A stretch of 6,328 nucleotides of DNA from contig JAABQE010000283.1 of the NCBI GenBank assembly GCA_011391655.1, positions 1 to 6,328 on the forward strand, given 5' to 3'. The translations under genes and the position numbers were made by a program. This document shows positions 5,274 to 6,328 of this stretch, in pieces. How positions within the stretch are numbered: the stretch's first letter is position 1; each line of letters begins with the position of its first letter. The stretch is from Hydrogenophilales bacterium. GTDB taxonomy: Bacteria; Pseudomonadota; Gammaproteobacteria; Burkholderiales; Thiobacillaceae. The notes beneath the pieces were generated by a model. That model ran no database searches. It saw only the letters and a list, made by a program, of their open reading frames with translations, and was not told the DNA's origin.

Positions 5274-6259
5274 TACACCACCCCCGCCTTCAGCAGGTCG
5301 TGCATGTTGAGTGCGCCCACCAGTGTGTGGTCGGCATCAACCACCAGCAGGCCGTTGATCTTGAGAGTGTCCATTTTTTCTACCGCCGCCACGGCGAGTT
5401 CGTCCGCGCGGATTGTTTTGGGGTTGGGGGTCATCAGGTCGGTTACGCGTGCTTGTTGCAGGTCAAGCGCATGTTCCAGCGCTCGCCGTAAATCGCCATC
5501 GGTGAATACCCCGGCGACTTTGCCGGCAGCATCGACCACCGCGGTCATGCCGAGTCCCTTTTGCGTCATTTCGAGCAGGGCGGTTTTGAGCGACGCATCG
5601 TGATCAATTCTCGGCAGCGCATTGCCCGTGTGCATGACGTCGCGCACATGAATCAGCAAGCGCCGCCCCAGGCTGCCACCGGGATGGGTGCGGGCGAAAT
5701 CGTCGGCGGAAAATCCGCGGGCATCGAGCAGCGCGACCGCCAGTGCATCGCCGAGTGCGAGCGCCGCAGTGGTGCTCGCGGTGGGCGCGAGATTGAGCGG
5801 GCAGGCTTCTTTGTCGACGCTGGCATCGAGATGCACATCGGCTTCACGTGCCATGGTCGAGCTGGGATTGCCGGTCATCGCGATGAGCTTGGCGCCGCGC
5901 CGTTTGATGAGCGGCACGATGCTGACGATTTCGTTGCTTTCGCCAGAATTCGACAGCGCCAGCACCACATCGTTGGGCGTGATCATGCCGAGGTCGCCAT
6001 GGCTGGCTTCGCCCGGATGCATGAAAAACGCCGGGGTGCCGGTGGACGCCAGCGTGGCGGCGATCTTGCCGCCGATGTGCCCCGACTTGCCCATGCCGGA
6101 TACCACGACGCGGCCACTGCACGCCAGAATCAGGCTCACCGCATCGGCAAAACCGCTGTCCAGACGGGTGGATAGCGCACGCAGCGCATCGGCCTCGATG
6201 TCGAGCACCTGGCGCGCGAGGGTGAGTAAATGTTCGGAAGTGGGAGCTTGGGGTCGCAT
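5273..6259 (-). CDS. kdsD: D-arabinose 5-phosphate isomerase KdsD
   Basis: A 328-residue cytoplasmic enzyme that converts ribulose 5-phosphate to arabinose 5-phosphate, the first step of KDO synthesis. The N-terminal SIS sugar-isomerase domain (about 40-180) holds GMGKSGHIGGKIAATLASTGT (K58), HPGEASHGDLGM with H87, SNSGESNE (103-110) and HPGGSLGRRLL with H192. These line up with the K59, H88 and H193 region of E. coli KdsD. Two CBS domains follow (roughly 208-265 and 271-328; VRDVMHTGNALP and VTDLMTPNPKTI), characteristic of KdsD/GutQ. The ATG at 6257-6259 is chosen because it gives exactly the E. coli length. An upstream in-frame ATG at 6308-6310 would add 17 residues (MRRKVAGAGK...) that look unlike the family. 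No Shine-Dalgarno precedes either. The TAA stop shares its last A with the kdsC ATG. Confidence 0.95.
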   Translation of the reverse strand: MRPQAPTSEHLLTLARQVLDIEADALRALSTRLDSGFADAVSLILACSGRVVVSGMGKSGHIGGKIAATLASTGTPAFFMHPGEASHGDLGMITPNDVVLALSNSGESNEIVSIVPLIKRRGAKLIAMTGNPSSTMAREADVHLDASVDKEACPLNLAPTASTTAALALGDALAVALLDARGFSADDFARTHPGGSLGRRLLIHVRDVMHTGNALPRIDHDASLKTALLEMTQKGLGMTAVVDAAGKVAGVFTDGDLRRALEHALDLQQARVTDLMTPNPKTIRADELAVAAVEKMDTLKINGLLVVDADHTLVGALNMHDLLKAGVV

Positions 6260-6267
6260 GGGTGGCA

Positions 6268-6273
6268 AGTATA
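6268..6273 (-). promoter_or_regulatory. Candidate -10 element for the kdsD-lpt operon
   Basis: The minus strand reads TATACT, five of six matches to TATAAT, within the palindrome AGTATACT (6268-6275). A start about 7 bases downstream would fall near 6261, only about two bases before the chosen kdsD ATG. No convincing -35 hexamer is found 16-18 bases upstream. Because the motif is palindromic it could also act as a -10 toward a gene beyond the right edge. Confidence 0.35.
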
Positions 6274-6328
6274 CTAAAGCCTTCCCTGCACCCGCGACCT
6301 TGCGCCGCATTTGGCCTGAATTCCACGA

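Noticed and set aside
5561..6175. 204-codon plus-strand open frame opposite kdsD
   Set aside because: It lies wholly antisense to a well-supported kdsD. Long antisense frames are common opposite GC-rich genes, and its product (rich in Arg, Gly, Ala, His) matches no family I know.
1..6328. Mobile elements, CRISPR arrays, tRNA or rRNA genes, or a new defence system
   Set aside because: The window is almost fully covered by nine intact core genes in a known conserved order, with gaps of at most 157 bases and no terminal inverted repeats, spacer arrays or cloverleaf-like segments.

Overview
The window is a stretch of ordinary core genome from a Gram-negative bacterium, most likely a betaproteobacterium. 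All nine recognisable genes lie on the minus strand, so the biological reading order runs from the right edge to the left. The clues to the group are moderately high G+C, lipopolysaccharide (LPS) assembly genes, and the gene order kdsD-kdsC-lptC-lptA-lptB-rpoN-hpf-ptsN-hprK. An HPr kinase gene directly after ptsN is the betaproteobacterial version of this locus; gammaproteobacteria such as E. coli lack hprK there. The lineage cannot be fixed more closely from sequence alone.

Reading from the right: about 70 bases at the edge (6260-6328) hold the likely kdsD promoter. Then come kdsD (arabinose-5-phosphate isomerase) and kdsC (KDO-8-phosphate phosphatase), two steps in making KDO, the inner-core sugar of LPS. 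Next are lptC, lptA and lptB, parts of the Lpt machine that carries finished LPS from the inner membrane across the periplasm. These five genes are tightly packed: kdsD/kdsC share one base, lptA/lptB overlap by four bases, lptC/lptA are five bases apart, and lptC starts 43 bases after kdsC. They look like one operon. rpoN (sigma-54) follows after 71 bases.

The second block starts after the largest gap (1168-1324, 157 bases), which carries a plausible sigma-70 promoter and repeated short motifs. It contains hpf (ribosome hibernation factor), ptsN (EIIA of the nitrogen-related PTS) and the first 93 codons of hprK (HPr kinase/phosphorylase), which runs off the left edge. A perfect 12-bp hairpin sits between hpf and ptsN, followed at once by a TATAAT hexamer. 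Together these genes link envelope LPS biogenesis with global nitrogen/carbon signalling (sigma-54, PTS-Ntr) and stationary-phase ribosome protection.

There is no mobile element, CRISPR array, RNA gene, broken gene or sign of horizontal transfer, and I see no undescribed system. The points worth a second look are small regulatory or start-site details: the hpf leader repeats, the hpf-ptsN hairpin/TATAAT, a triplicated start-codon repeat in kdsC, and a near-leaderless kdsD promoter.
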